In this document: in pieces, positions 1 through 9,417 of the stretch | Layout: each line of letters starts with the position of its first letter | Numbering within the stretch: position 1 is the stretch's first letter | Assembly: GCA_933822405.4 (NCBI GenBank) | Contig: CAKOGP040001757.1 | Span: 1-20,657, forward strand | Length of the DNA: 20,657 nt | Direction: 5' to 3' | DNA from: Cylindrotheca closterium | Lineage: Eukaryota; Bacillariophyta; Bacillariophyceae; Bacillariales; Bacillariaceae | Made by a program: the position numbers and the translations under genes | Notes under the pieces: model-generated | The model's database searches: none | What the model was told of the DNA's origin: nothing | What the model saw: the letters and a program-made list of their open reading frames with translations, nothing else

Positions 1-160
1 CTTGAGAAAGGTTCAGCCCAGACTTTGCAGCTTGCGCATACGTTTGCCCAGATCGAGTGACTTTTGCTACTTGAGGCTCTTCAGGCTCAAATACAATCTC
101 TTCTTCTGGCGGCTCTTGTAGGTCCTCAAGATCAGTAACGAGGCTCCCAATATCATTGGT
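1..160 (-). pseudogene. pol: Integrase-RT acidic linker remnant of A1
   Basis: The minus strand matches A2 from about 13953 to 14072 base for base with few changes, including the acidic stretch and the Lys-Val-Thr-Arg-Ser-Gly motif that closes the linker. It continues past the point where A2 has a premature stop (A2 TAA; here an open Thr-Tyr-Ala). It is joined at about 158-162 to the protease ORF, and all GAG-pre-integrase and integrase coding sequence is missing between them. The rest of pol lies beyond the window edge. Confidence 0.75.
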
Positions 161-1202
161 TTCCATCACAATGCACAATAAAAGCATTGTCAGCATCAGT
201 ATCCAGAGTAATGCGGTATCCCGCAGCAATCATCTCGCGCATAGCAAGTACATTGGCAATTCCATCTTCATCCTGATAAACTGGAGGTGGAAATCTTCCT
301 AGAAAACCTTCTTCGTCGAGAACTCTGCTGCCTATGTTAGTGTGCATGTCAAGTTCTTTCTCAGCATGACGGAGTCCATGCAAAAGCTCACCATTACAAA
401 TGGTGGTGTTTGTACAACCAGTGTCCATGATGACATGATCGTACAACCCACATGGATCTCTTTTCTTTCCACGGCTTTGAAAAAACTGCAGACCTCGATC
501 TGCTTCAGTAGCAAGATCAGGCAAATCTTCATCTGCACTAGCATAATGCCAGTCAGCTTGAAGTTTGACATTTGTCGTACCAGCAGGACATGGAATGAGA
601 TAGACATCATTGCCATACTCATCCTTTCCCTTGATAGCAACGTGAAAGACATTTGACGTATCAAAATATCCAGTTTTCACAGCTTGCGGAGTTCGAGCTT
701 GAGTTGCATCGAATCCTTGGCGCACTTGAGCACCACTGAAGCCTTGTCGGCTGAGTTGCATTCCACCGAACGCAATCTCACCGTTAGCATTCATAGAATA
801 AGGGACAGTAACAGTGGCGCCACCTTGAGTTGGAATCTGCATGAGCTGCATTCCAGAAGGAACTTGCATCATTTGATTACCTGTAGCACCAGCAAGTCGC
901 AAAGGTGTGTTAACGCTTCCCGCAACACTTGATGCTCCACTTGTGAATGCTGAAGCTCCAGGGACTATGGCTGGAACAGTAGCTGGGACAGTTGCTCCAA
1001 TCTGATTAAGATTGAGCTTCTTCACATAGTCCTGATTCTCCCATTGGGTCTTTGAAAGCAGTCTGTCTGGGCATTTTGGAGACATATGGTCTTCGTTGCC
1101 ACATACATAACATGCTGCCTTCTTTCCATCCTTCAATTTCCCCTTTCCTTTTCCTTTACCTTTACCTTTATTAGGTTGGTCTTTTCCTTGGTAGAGGTTC
1201 AC
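153..1202 (-). CDS. Gag nucleocapsid CCHC knuckle plus aspartic protease ORF of A1 (fragment)
   Basis: The 349-residue open frame begins with a lysine/glycine alternation (residues 12-22), then a CX2CX4HX4C zinc knuckle at residues 31-44, the RNA-binding nucleocapsid signature of copia Gag. A Pro/Val/Thr/Gly-rich spacer follows, then a retropepsin-like active site D-T-G at residues 260-262 within IMDTGCTNTT. The frame starts at a non-ATG codon just after an in-frame TGA, so this is the middle of a gag-pol polyprotein and not a complete gene. It ends at TGA where a deletion joins it to linker sequence. The same region in A2 (11829-12602) carries D-R-G, so A1 keeps the more ancestral active site. 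Expression is doubtful. Confidence 0.75.
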   Translation of the reverse strand: MNLYQGKDQPNKGKGKGKGKGKLKDGKKAACYVCGNEDHMSPKCPDRLLSKTQWENQDYVKKLNLNQIGATVPATVPAIVPGASAFTSGASSVAGSVNTPLRLAGATGNQMMQVPSGMQLMQIPTQGGATVTVPYSMNANGEIAFGGMQLSRQGFSGAQVRQGFDATQARTPQAVKTGYFDTSNVFHVAIKGKDEYGNDVYLIPCPAGTTNVKLQADWHYASADEDLPDLATEADRGLQFFQSRGKKRDPCGLYDHVIMDTGCTNTTICNGELLHGLRHAEKELDMHTNIGSRVLDEEGFLGRFPPPVYQDEDGIANVLAMREMIAAGYRITLDTDADNAFIVHCDGNQ

Positions 1203-2098
1203 TCCCGGATTTAATCACATCCATGTGTATCTTCAACATATCTTGTGCTTTGTTGACCGTCTTTGGATAATAATCCACTTCTCTGCAATAGTTCCTCTGA
1301 AGATCCAGCATCAGAGGAGCTGTTCTTGTTCAATCGCTGTTGCACAGAAATCCTGTTGCAAGAACGGCTTCAAAGATATCATCCTTGCACTTGTTTCGAG
1401 CAGCAGTATTGGTGCTAGCAATAGCAGCATACGCTTTTGTCTTGACTGCAAAATCTCGGAACCATGCCATGCCATATAGATCTTGCAGGACTTCAGCCTG
1501 TCTCAAGAATCGTTCCTTGAAATGCATCAAGTTTTCCTTTGTTCCTTGCTTCATAGCAAAGAACTTTTTGATTCGCTTCCCAGAAATCCAAGAAATCATA
1601 CTCAGCATCAGCACTCTTCTTCATGAATCGTTCAATACGTTTCAAGAGTTCGATTGGATCTTCAAGACTAGTCGTGAAATCGGCTTCGCCTCAAAGCTTG
1701 ATATCCATTGCCTTCGTCACAAACTTCAGCATGATGTAGGCTGATCTTTGCATGTTCTCGTCGAGCTTTGCAGAATAGAGAATCTTGTTTTGGGCCATCT
1801 CTGTTTCTCTTGCAACAGCTTCAGTTTGAGTTGGAGTGTTCAATCTTGGAGCGATCGCATTGAAGTTGATCGACTTTCCATCTCAAATTGATTTCACCAT
1901 GTCTTCGGAACATTTCATTCCAGAAGCTTGGATGTAGTCAATCACTCTTTCTTCCGCATCTTTGTACAATGATCTTGTCTTTCCATTGTTTTCATCTTTC
2001 GTTAAAAATAGATGTTTCACAACTGTTGAACTTTGATTGCTCTTGACTTTCTGAGGAGTCACATGTCCTCTTCCACCACCGGATGAAGAACATCCCAT
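1203..2098 (-). pseudogene. gag: Gag capsid region of A1, frameshifted
   Basis: The first good start is an ATG at 2098 that opens a protein beginning MGCSSSGGGRG; an alternative GTG lies at 2116. The following segments keep clear similarity to the family-B Gag in this window. One shared stretch has the pattern EADF..(N/S)L.DP(V/I)ELL.R, here around 1640-1690, and another, with FA/KENL..FKERF, is around 1500-1560. The reading frame is interrupted by stops (one close to 1692) and by at least one frameshift near 1585, so no full Gag can be made. Gag would form the cytoplasmic virus-like particle. The capsid assignment rests on position and on similarity between the two families; no enzymatic motif is expected here. 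Confidence 0.72.
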
Positions 2099-2180
2099 TG
2101 TCAACGAATCACTCACTCCTTTGTAGATAAGGCAGTGCTGTTCTTGACATAAATTTGTTTTGTTGCCTTTTGTGATTGAA

Positions 2181-2679
2181 TGTTAGAATAAAGCAAAATA
2201 GTGAGGGCCTTTAGCGCTCAGAACAAACTCTCTGCAATCTAAATTTGTAATCAACTGTACAACACTTTCACAACAATAGTTCTCTTGTGTCTAGGTATAC
2301 TTTGAGTGAAATTGTTCCTATTTGATTAATATTTGGCTTGAATTGATGTTTCAATCACAAAAGTAAGTTCAACAATTTTCCCTTGGAAAATCACTGCTTT
2401 ACAGAATTTGATTTGACCTCTACGACAATTCTGTGTTGAATGCAGTACTTTGGGACATCTTGTATTATTCCCTACTGCATCGTTCACAACATCGATATCT
2501 CACTTGTATAGGGTCATTCCCTTTTTGTGTGGTTGTAGATTGTCCGACAGACTTGCGTCTGGCACACTTGCGTCAAATCCCGACATCATGATCAAAGTCC
2601 GATCGTACGTGTTGAAAACTTTGTACTTGAATAGTTTCTTTTTGGAACGTAAAAACTCATATTTCGTCATATCCCAACA
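2181..2679 (-). repeat. Family-A LTR, 5' LTR of A1
   Basis: About 499 bp, beginning TGTTGGGATATG and ending TTCTAACA on the minus strand, so it has the TG...CA ends of LTRs. It matches the LTRs at 11273-11779 and 17899-18406 along its length, and partial copies at 9053, 10471 and 20099. It lies directly upstream of the A1 leader and gag, which makes it the 5' LTR holding the promoter. Position 2680 onward is family-B LTR sequence. Confidence 0.88.
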
Positions 2680-2971
2680 CTGATATGCTGCAAGTTCAAT
2701 TTGCTTATCCGTTCACCTTCTCAGAACTCTCTCTACGTCAGCCTGACATGCTGCAAGTTCAATCTGTTTATCCGTTCATCTTCCACTGCAGTCGGTACTT
2801 TGATTATTATCCAACTTTGGTTCTTGTTTGAATCTTGCTTTCTTACATCATCAACATGATGATTTCCATAGAAATAAATTGTCTTTTCTGACTTGCCACA
2901 CGCGATATTTTTAGTCATATCAGTCTTCGTTTCTCCAAATATGTACTTAAAAAATCTTAATATATCCAACA
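2680..2971 (-). repeat. Family-B 3' LTR, truncated
   Basis: Starts TGTTGGATATATT on the minus strand directly after the polypurine tract and matches the start of the B 5' LTR. It lacks about 60 bp present in the 5' LTR (around 8935-9000). A roughly 60-bp segment containing CCTGA(T/C)ATGCTGCAAG is present twice here (2680-2741 and 2742-2800) but once in the 5' LTR. The element-distal part is missing, replaced at 2679 by the A1 LTR. Confidence 0.82.
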
Positions 2972-2981
2972 CACTCCTGCC
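2972..2981 (-). other. Polypurine tract of element B
   Basis: On the minus strand GGCAGGAGTG stands immediately before the LTR start TGTTGG. The same GGCAGG(A/T)G motif precedes family-A LTR starts at 10764, 11272 and 17898, so both families share the site that primes plus-strand DNA synthesis. It is short and not purely purine, so the call rests mainly on position and repetition. Confidence 0.6.
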
Positions 2982-3019
2982 GTTTCATTAACAATGACAA
3001 CGGAACATCAGTGTTGTTC

Positions 3020-3716
3020 CTAATCTTGTTTTCCTTGGATCAATGATCTGAAATCCAAGAACTTTTGTCCCTGTAGAGGTTTACTCATGAAATCTCCCCA
3101 CATCTTTTCAGTCGGACAATATTCAATAGTCACATTTCCTTTCTTGACTTGATCAGTCATAAAGAAATATCAAATGTTCAAAGCTCGGCTTTGCTTTCCG
3201 GCACTATCATGTCCATTCTCTTCCGATAGAATAGAACTCTTGTTATCCAGATATGGGATGTTCTCTTCACCAGGATAACCTTGTGCTTCCACAAACAATT
3301 TTGTCCACAATATCTGTGTCGCAGCATCATCAACACCAATCAATTTGGCTTCTGTTGAACTTTGACTGTTCAGCTTCTGCTTCTTCGAGATTATTTGTAA
3401 TCCTCCTTCACCCATAGTCAATACACCTCCAGTGTGACTTCTGAAATCTGGATGCACTGGAAATGATGCATCAATATACCATTTGAAAGTTCGCAAGTCT
3501 TTTGCACTCAGCGTCAGATGCATTCCCTTTGTTCCATTCAGATAATACATCAGCTTCACTAGCTTCTTCCAATCAGTTTCATTTGGTTTCTGTACTCTTG
3601 TAGAAAGTACTGAAATAGTTGGAGCAATATCCAATCTTGCTCTCTTACTCAGAAATAATCCTTCGGCAATGAATGTATGAAAAGTTTCACGTTTTTCATC
3701 ATCCAATTTTTCTCCT
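3020..3716 (-). pseudogene. pol: RNase H domain of element B Pol (one in-frame stop)
   Basis: The copia RNase H digests the RNA strand of the RNA-DNA hybrid. In the 178-residue open part (3170-3706) the acidic residues are visible: Asp79 in WYIDAS, Glu119 in SSTEAK and Asp154 in YLDNKSS. A TGA at 3170-3172 interrupts the domain; A2 has an arginine codon CGT at this place, so a CGA to TGA change is likely. Past the stop the same frame continues for some 49 codons with the usual C-terminal tail (a Cys-Pro-Thr-Glu-Lys-Met stretch and KPLQGQKF) to a natural TAG at 3020-3022, some 40 bp before the polypurine tract. A one-base shift near 3717 separates it from the RT frame. Confidence 0.85.
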
Positions 3717-4694
3717 TAATAAATCATTCCTTGCCGGTGTCTTGCACCCTTCATTTTCCTTGAACTTCACAGGAAATTCATTCAACATTCGATTAACATA
3801 GTCATCCATTCGGACTTTGACTTTTCCCCTTTTACTGAAATCTAGGGTCATTGAACCATACTTTTGATTCATCCATTCACAAAAATCATCATACACTTTT
3901 GGATTGATGTGACTTGATAATAGATCGTCCACATGAGATTGAATAGTTTGTTGCTTGCCATTCACAATCTTGTTGGCAATACATCCATTGTATGGATTGA
4001 AAATAAAACCATGTTTCTCCATGTCTCCTCTCAATTTTTTGTACCAGAGCATAGAGGCCTCTAACATCCCATAGATGGCTTGCAATACTCTCACGTAAAT
4101 CACTTGTTTTCCGTTCTCAATTACAACGTAATCACAATACCTTGGCTCCAGTTGTATCATCATGTCGACCAATAATCCAGTGATCTTCATCATCACTCTG
4201 GATCTCGCATCCATTGGCATTTGAGTTTGAATAAATGCATTTGAAATATCCAAAGACATCATATCTTGTCCTTCATACGCATCAATTATACATGTGATCA
4301 TAATCGCTTCCAATGCTGCAGTCGGACTTGAACTATCCTCTCGAGATAGCCATTCTCGAGTTCCATCTCCTTTGTATACACATCTTCCTTTTATTTCACT
4401 AGTGTTTTTCTCAGCTAAAAACATCATAGCATCTTGGGCTCTTCTTTTTTCCAAATCAGTCATGTCTTCAACATGAATTGGTTTCCAACATTCTCTTTGT
4501 ATCAATTGGTCAAGTTCTTTCATCACAGCCTTATTACCTCCTTCTTTGAATAATTTCAGTCCCTTATTCAGGTAGTATTGTTGGATAAACAATACTCCTT
4601 CATTTTGAACTTTATCCTTGATTTGTTGCATGAATCGCATAGTCAGAGTTGCCTTATCTTTTCCATATTTGGCTTTCTTGTCACTTCCAACCTG
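3699..4694 (-). pseudogene. pol: Reverse transcriptase of element B
   Basis: A 313-residue frame (3699-4640) covers most of a copia RT, which copies element RNA into DNA inside the particle. The first catalytic aspartate is in SLDISNAFIQ (Asp131), the copia LQAIYG-like motif is at residues 187-191, and the YxDD equivalent is HVDD at 236-239. Directly after residue 262 the frame lacks 16 codons that A2 and the 10764-11235 fragment have, including the GK.H.YLGM motif, so the palm is damaged although the reading frame is kept. Similarity to A2 continues upstream of 4640 to about 4694 (a Gln-Gln-Val-Gly start). The 3' end runs out of frame near 3717. Confidence 0.87.
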
Positions 4695-4828
4695 TTGGAA
4701 TGGTAGATTGTATTTTTACTCTTTTTTCAGAATCCTTTTCCTTGAATTTTCCTTCATATAAAATATTTCATTCAAATAACCTTTCAATTTCTTGACTTTT
4801 TCCTTTTTTCTCATTGCACTCCTGTTCT

Positions 4829-5533
4829 TTAACAAATTGCACTTTGGTTCTTTCGATTTAGGTATTGTTGATTATACCTTGATCGATCTTGATTATTACG
4901 TTTGGTTGGTCTCATTTTCATTCCATCTTGAACATAAGATTTACCACTCCTGGTTTTCCTTGGACTGAATATGTCCTCTTTATTCACTTTATCATTTTCA
5001 TAATTATCATCGTCACTTGATTTGTCCGAATTATCGTCAGATTCATCATTTTCATTCTCATTATCATCCAGATTTGCCACAAATTCGCGAACATCATTGA
5101 CTTGATTTTCACATTCTTTGACTTCATCTTGAATTCGATCGATTAAATTGTCATTTTCCTCATATGTTTCGCGTGTTTCCTCGATTTGTTCTTTATCGTT
5201 AAGTGATTTGACATCTTCTTTGTCTTTTTGAATGTCTTCTTCAATTTCTTGAATCTTTTCATTTAAATCCTCATCATTCTGATATTTGTCATTTGGATTG
5301 GGATCTTGATCGGATTTTTCATCATCATCTCTCCGTCTCAGTTGTTCATAAATACTTGCAACACTCCTGTCTTCTGGCTGTTGTTCAACATTTTTGGTGT
5401 GCTCATCATCATAGTTTTCAATAAATTCTTCCGCTTCTTCAAGTAAAGCATCAATTTCATCTTGATCAATCTTTTCATTACAAAGATTCTCATTGCTTTG
5501 TTTGTATTCATTTTCGCGTGGAATATCATCCAC
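4829..5533 (-). pseudogene. pol: Acidic integrase-RT linker of element B
   Basis: A 234-residue open frame dominated by Asp, Glu, Asn and Lys, predicted to be largely disordered or coiled. It ends in a basic patch with RKTRSGKSY, matching VTRSGQT(Y) at the same place in A1 and A2. It lies between the integrase C-terminal region (ending about 5540) and the RT. Low-complexity acidic linkers here are typical of copia polyproteins; there is no catalytic motif. The 4695-4828 stretch that should lead into RT is AT-rich and contains stops, so linker and RT are no longer joined. An overlapping frame at 5338-5574 is a shadow of it, except for its first residues, which are the integrase end. Confidence 0.75.
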
Positions 5534-5537
5534 AGTT

Positions 5538-6480
5538 CATCTTGGTCCACTCCTGCAAGCAAATCACCATCCAATATGATTTCACCATTTTTCCAATGAT
5601 AAGTATGTAAATTTCAAATGCCCTTGTCGTGTGCCATTTGTTCCACAATTTTGATCACTTGTTTGGTGATCAGAAGTACCGTTACATAGGGTCTCGTTAC
5701 TGCCTTTTTTGTATTAAGATCAAGTAACATATGTCCCGCTTGTATGCTGTCATTTACTCCAAGATAAATACCATCAATGGTTCTTGACTGTTGTTGGCCA
5801 TGTGACCATATCCTTGTACAAAGGATCCAATTTCAGCAACACATTCTTTTGAAAAAGCCACCGGTTTTGTCTCACAATCATATGTGGACTGTAATATTTT
5901 GAAATTCCCTCCTTTGCAGGATAAAAGTTAATAACCTTTGTCACATGCTTGAGTAAAGCAATAGTCAAAACCTTAGGAATTGCCTTGAACATCATTTGAT
6001 GATGGTGTGGTCAGAATAATCCTTTCAATGTTTGATTGCTGCGCTCAATAGTTGGTTCGGGTTTGCCGGGCGCGGCATAATTCATGGTTACATCCATGTT
6101 ATCTTGCACGTCATCAAATACCGGTTTGAATTGGTTGTCGCAATAAATAGTTTTGATTCAAAATTCCGCATGATTATATATGCGTAAATTTTGTCAATCA
6201 ACTTGTAAATAGCATCTTTTGTCCGATCTTTCAGTTCAGTACTGAATCAGAATTTGATCGCTTTGTCAATACTGACAAAAAATGCGACATTGTTGATAAA
6301 CATAATGTCAATGCATAAATCCAGGTTTGAATTGTGTTTCAGGAGTTCCTTGGGCATTTTGATCCAATCATCAACCACTGCCTTTGGTGTTGGTTGCTTT
6401 TGTTTGCCCTTAATTGTTGAAACGCTAGGTCCATATATCTGTTTAGAGATATTAACATCTTCCTCCGCAATTGGACAATT
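5538..6480 (-). pseudogene. pol: Integrase of element B, frameshifted
   Basis: DDE integrase that would insert the cDNA into the nuclear genome. All three catalytic residues can be found, in different frames: Asp in CIDIMF (codon 6307-6309), Asp in YCDNQF (6137-6139) and Glu in TIERSNQ (6044-6046). The second and third are 31 codons apart, exactly as in A2. Breaks include a stop after the first aspartate region (near 6250), a shift near 6150, a TGA near 6000 and another shift near 5800. The open part 5774-5995 covers the domain after the catalytic Glu, with KYYSPHMI. The C-terminal region (about 5540-5780) has GHMLLDLNTKK, matching GHQVLNLNTKK of A2. Confidence 0.85.
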
Positions 6481-7208
6481 TTTGAAAAATTTCCCCGAAT
6501 TGCCATCTTGAATAGTTCTGCACCAGGTGCTCCCATCATATGATAGCCACTTTGTGCAATATTTGCTTGTTTCACTTGTTGGTTTGTGAAACCCTCTTTG
6601 TTCTTCTTCCTACTCTGTAGAGCACAGTACCCTTGCACATCATTATTATCAAGTCCACGTGCATGGTCATGAAACATTGCTGTTACCATAGCAGGTTTTT
6701 CAACCAAAGTATATAATCCATTGTGATGTCCAAATCGCCATGTAGTCGCGTTTCTAGTCACAAAGAAGCTGTTCTCTCTCTTTGTTTCCACAAATACATC
6801 AAATCCATCTTGTACCATGTTTGACAAACTGTTGATGTTGTCGCTAGCTTGTGTGTCAAGCATACAAACAGAGTCAAATACCTTATCTATTCCTTCTCCA
6901 TAAAGTTCTCTTCCCTTGACATTAGAGGCATAATAGAATCCTCCATGAATTCCTTGCAGACTTCCTTCTTTAAAGTCATCTTCATTGGTTTGCAAATGAA
7001 AAGTAGATCCACTGTCCAAGTGGATACCAGTATTGTTGTGTTGGAATAACATCATCCCTTGTTGTCTTGGATGATTGTCAGCATGTCCTTGTTGAATAAA
7101 TTGTCCTCCATGAAATCCATTGTTGGAACGTCCATAGTTCCATTGAGTGTTTGAATCTCCCGATTCATTATCATCACGCATTGCATTATCATCACGTTGC
7201 ATATTCTG
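6339..7208 (-). pseudogene. pol: Protease and GAG-pre-integrase region of element B
   Basis: In the same frame as gag, directly after a TGA at 7209-7211, so it is a continuation of the gag-pol polyprotein and not a separate gene. The start at 7202 is only the next ATG. An Asn/Gln-rich section is followed by the retropepsin motif L-D-S-G-S-T at residues 62-67, equivalent to D-T-G in A1. The later part holds the GAG-pre-integrase segment with KNKEGFT..QVKQA, matching KNKEGFTPRQVKAA of family A. After about 6490 the frame slips at a run of A/T (6480-6500), and the true continuation into integrase (YGPSVSTIKGK, then PTPK) lies in another frame; the last 45 or so residues of this ORF are frameshift product. 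Confidence 0.83.
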
Positions 7209-8420
7209 TCAATTACGACAACCGTTCTCATTGAAATAATCCCTATATTTGTCCGGGGTTTTCCACTTATCCCGTGGCTTCAATTTGTCCGCACATTGAG
7301 GTGCAACATGATCTTTCGATCTGCACACAAAACACGCTTGAGTTTGTTGTTGCAAAAACTGAGCTCCGTCATTTTGATTGTCGTTTGACTTGTTTTGTTT
7401 TCCTTGTCCATTCGAATTTCCTCCATTCGAATTCTTCTTCCTGTTATTGTGTTTATGTTGATTCAAAACACCAGCAGCATTTTCCAAAGTAGTTGGAAAT
7501 GTGCAACGCTGTTTGAAATCCAGATGCTTCAACGTGTACTGCGCTGTCATTCCATCAATTCTTGATTGATACTTGGCTCTATTGGAATTATACAGAAATT
7601 GGTTGGCCATGAATCTTTCCCATGATTCCTCCTTCTTATGTTGCGACCATTCAGCATCGCTTCCCAATAAACCATATTCCTGACTCTTCTCAGTAAATGT
7701 GTCCAAAAAATCATCATGGAGCAAAGCTTGCAATGCCATTGCCCTTTCTTCAAATCGTTTACAAAAACTCGCAATGTTTTCCTTCTCCTTTTGGTGGCAA
7801 TTAATCAGATTGCTCATGGTCTTCCACATTCCAAAATATTCCCATTCTGTATCAACAGTAATCGTCAAAAATTTCTTGAACCGCATCAATAACTCCACAG
7901 GATCATTGAACAGGTTGTTTTCAAAGTCAGCTTCTCTCTCAAGCTTGTCCACCATGTGATCCGTGCACATCTTCATAATCATTCTGTAGAAATTGCGTTT
8001 ATTGTTATCAAACGCGTTCTTCCTGGCCTTCCAATCCTTTTGATCAGCCAAATAGTTAGTTCTTCTTTCTTCATTCTTGATATCCTTATCAGGATTACCG
8101 TCATTAGTTACCAATACCAATGTTGGTTTCCCGCTTTCAATATCAAACAGACTCAAGGTTTGTACACTCTGAATCATGTCATCAATATGATCCATCTTCA
8201 TTGTTGACATTATAATCACCAATGTCTTCTTCACTTCATCAAAGCTAAATTCGGTAATGTTTCCTCTAGTCAGAGGGTGAAACTTCATTTCTTTCTAGCT
8301 ACCATTGCCACTCTTATTTCCATTGTATTGACCATTGCCTTGGCCTTGCTGCGATCTTCCTCGTCCAGCATTTCTTCCATTGGAACCCCGTCCAGTATTC
8401 TGAAATTGTCCACTCATCAT
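7209..8420 (-). pseudogene. gag: Gag of element B (internal TAG)
   Basis: The longest coherent reading starts at ATG 8420 with an Arg/Gly/Asn/Gln-rich N-terminus, meets an in-frame TAG at 8295-8297 and continues in the same frame from ATG 8288 for 359 codons. The body is helical and charged, as expected for capsid, and shares EADF.NNL..DPVELL with A1. A CX2CX4HX4C zinc knuckle lies at residues 319-332 of the 359-residue part, the RNA-binding nucleocapsid end. The stop TGA at 7209-7211 is followed in frame by the protease region, so it is likely a mutation and not a natural gag terminus. If translated from 8288 this would be the most intact protein of the window. Confidence 0.85.
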
Positions 8421-8494
8421 GAGCAAGTTCCTATTCTTTTAAGTCGTAGGAATATATCGGCTCCCAATTCAATTCAATGACTTTTTATAATATA
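8421..8494 (-). other. Leader of element B, no clear primer-binding site
   Basis: The 74 bp between the 5' LTR end and the first gag ATG. Directly after the LTR end (CTTCTAACA) the minus strand reads TATATTATAAAAAGTC. This does not resemble the initiator-tRNA-Met complement used by many copia elements. Priming could use an internal tRNA segment, or the site may have decayed. Confidence 0.5.
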
Positions 8495-9047
8495 TGTTAG
8501 AAGTAAGGGATCCACTGCCGCCTGCAATCTACCTGTTCAATTGACTGCAATTTAGCTGTCCAGGTATTGTTGCCTTCTAAGTATATGAATTTACAGTATA
8601 TATAGAAGTATATAGATCTATCAGAGATCCTACTTTATCAACCAATTCACTCGTTGCTTGCAATATATTATAAAAAGTGAGAACAGTCTGTCAACTTTTG
8701 ACTTTGACACTTTCTTCTCCAGCTCAGTGCAAATTCCCAGAATTCTCTCTACGTCAGCCTGATATGCTGCAAGATCGATTTGCTTATCCGTTCACCTTCC
8801 ACTGTAGTTGGTACTTTGATTCGTATCCAGCTTTGGTTCTTGCTTTAGTCTTGCTTTCTTACATCATCAACAGGATGATTTCCATAGAAATAAATTATCT
8901 TTTCTGACTTGCCATGCGTGATATTTTTAATGGCATCAGTCATCATTTTTAGTCGTATCAGTCGACATCATTTCTCTATCGTTCACATGTATTCTCTTTT
9001 TCTCGTTTCTCCAAATATGTACTTTGAAAATCCTAATATATCCAACA
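8495..9047 (-). repeat. Family-B 5' LTR
   Basis: About 553 bp with ends TGTTGGATATATT and CTTCTAACA on the minus strand. The first 300 bp match the truncated 3' LTR at 2680-2971, with several substitutions and a length difference of some 60 bp. The near-identical terminal bases of families A and B (TGTT(G/A)GGATAT and TTCTAACA versus TGTTGGATAT and CTTCTAACA) indicate related integrases. A TGACGT core lies near 8751, and a TATA-like run at 8598-8605. Confidence 0.86.
8598..8605 (-). promoter_or_regulatory. TATA-like box in the family-B 5' LTR
   Basis: The minus strand reads CTATATATAC about 100 bp before the LTR end, a plausible distance for an LTR promoter whose transcript starts in the remaining LTR. 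The surroundings are AT-rich, so the match may be chance. Confidence 0.3.
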
Positions 9048-9052
9048 CTCAC
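9048..9052. other. Candidate target-site duplication CTCAC, left
   Basis: CTCAC separates the outer edge of LTR B (9047) from the plus-strand LTR A that starts at 9053. The same five bases follow the LTR end at 18406. Five bp is the usual copia target duplication. It could also belong to element B, whose own second flank is missing. Confidence 0.5.
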
Positions 9053-9417
9053 TGTTGGGATATGACGAAATATGACTTTTTACGTTCCAAAAAGAAACTA
9101 TTCAAGTACAAAGTTTTTGACACATGCGATCGGACTTTGATCGTGATGTTGGGATTCGACGCAAGTATGCCGGATGCAAGTCTGTCGGACAATCTACATC
9201 CACACAAAAAGGGAATGACCCTATACAAGTGAGATATCGATGTTGTGTACAATGCAGTAGGGAATAATACAAGATGTCCCAAAGTACTGTATCCAACACA
9301 GAATTGTCGTAGAGGTCGAATCAAGTTCTGTAAACAAGGGATTTTCCAAGGGAAAATCGTTGAACTTACTTTTGTGATTGAAACATCAATTCAAGCCAAA
9401 TATTAATCAAATAGGAA
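9053..9417 (+). repeat. Family-A LTR, truncated at its end
   Basis: The first 365 bp of the family-A LTR, starting TGTTGGGATATG. Homology stops at GGAA (9414-9417), where it switches to inverted internal sequence; the four bases are shared by both partners. The last 140 bp of the LTR are missing. Confidence 0.85.

Larger units (their letters stand above)
1..2679 (-). mobile_element. Ty1/copia retrotransposon A1, partial and decayed
   Basis: Reading on the minus strand, this element runs from a 5' LTR (2181-2679) through an untranslated leader, a broken gag, a nucleocapsid/protease ORF and a remnant of the integrase-RT linker, and leaves the window at position 1. The order is that of Ty1/copia. 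Its LTR and internal sequence match the plus-strand A2 element in this window, so both belong to one family. A1 keeps the gag region that A2 has lost, whereas A2 keeps the integrase and RT parts that A1 lacks here. At its upstream end A1 abuts a truncated family-B LTR, so A1 probably inserted into B, but the other flank lies outside the window. Confidence 0.85.
2680..9047 (-). mobile_element. Ty1/copia retrotransposon B, nearly full length but inactivated
   Basis: Minus-strand element with a 5' LTR (8495-9047), leader, gag, protease, GAG-pre-integrase, integrase, acidic linker, RT, RNase H, polypurine tract (2972-2981) and a 3' LTR (2680-2971) cut off by the A1 LTR. The internal part is about 5.5 kb. 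The domain order protease-integrase-RT-RNase H places it in Ty1/copia and not Ty3/gypsy. Gag through pol would be one long reading frame in the ancestor; here it is broken by at least three in-frame stops and several one-base frameshifts. Catalytic residues of integrase, RT and RNase H are nevertheless all preserved. No 5-bp target duplication can be scored because the 3' end is missing. Confidence 0.9.

Noticed and set aside
153..1202. Possibility that the CCHC and D-T-G ORF is a domesticated host gene.
   Set aside because: It starts at a non-ATG codon after a stop, ends at a deletion junction and sits within LTR and gag remnants, so there is no sign of conserved independent function.
8909..9232. 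A 107-codon plus-strand frame across the junction of LTR B and LTR A.
   Set aside because: It lies entirely in LTR sequence, and the same LTR frames recur at 11357 and 2450; it is LTR translation, not a gene.
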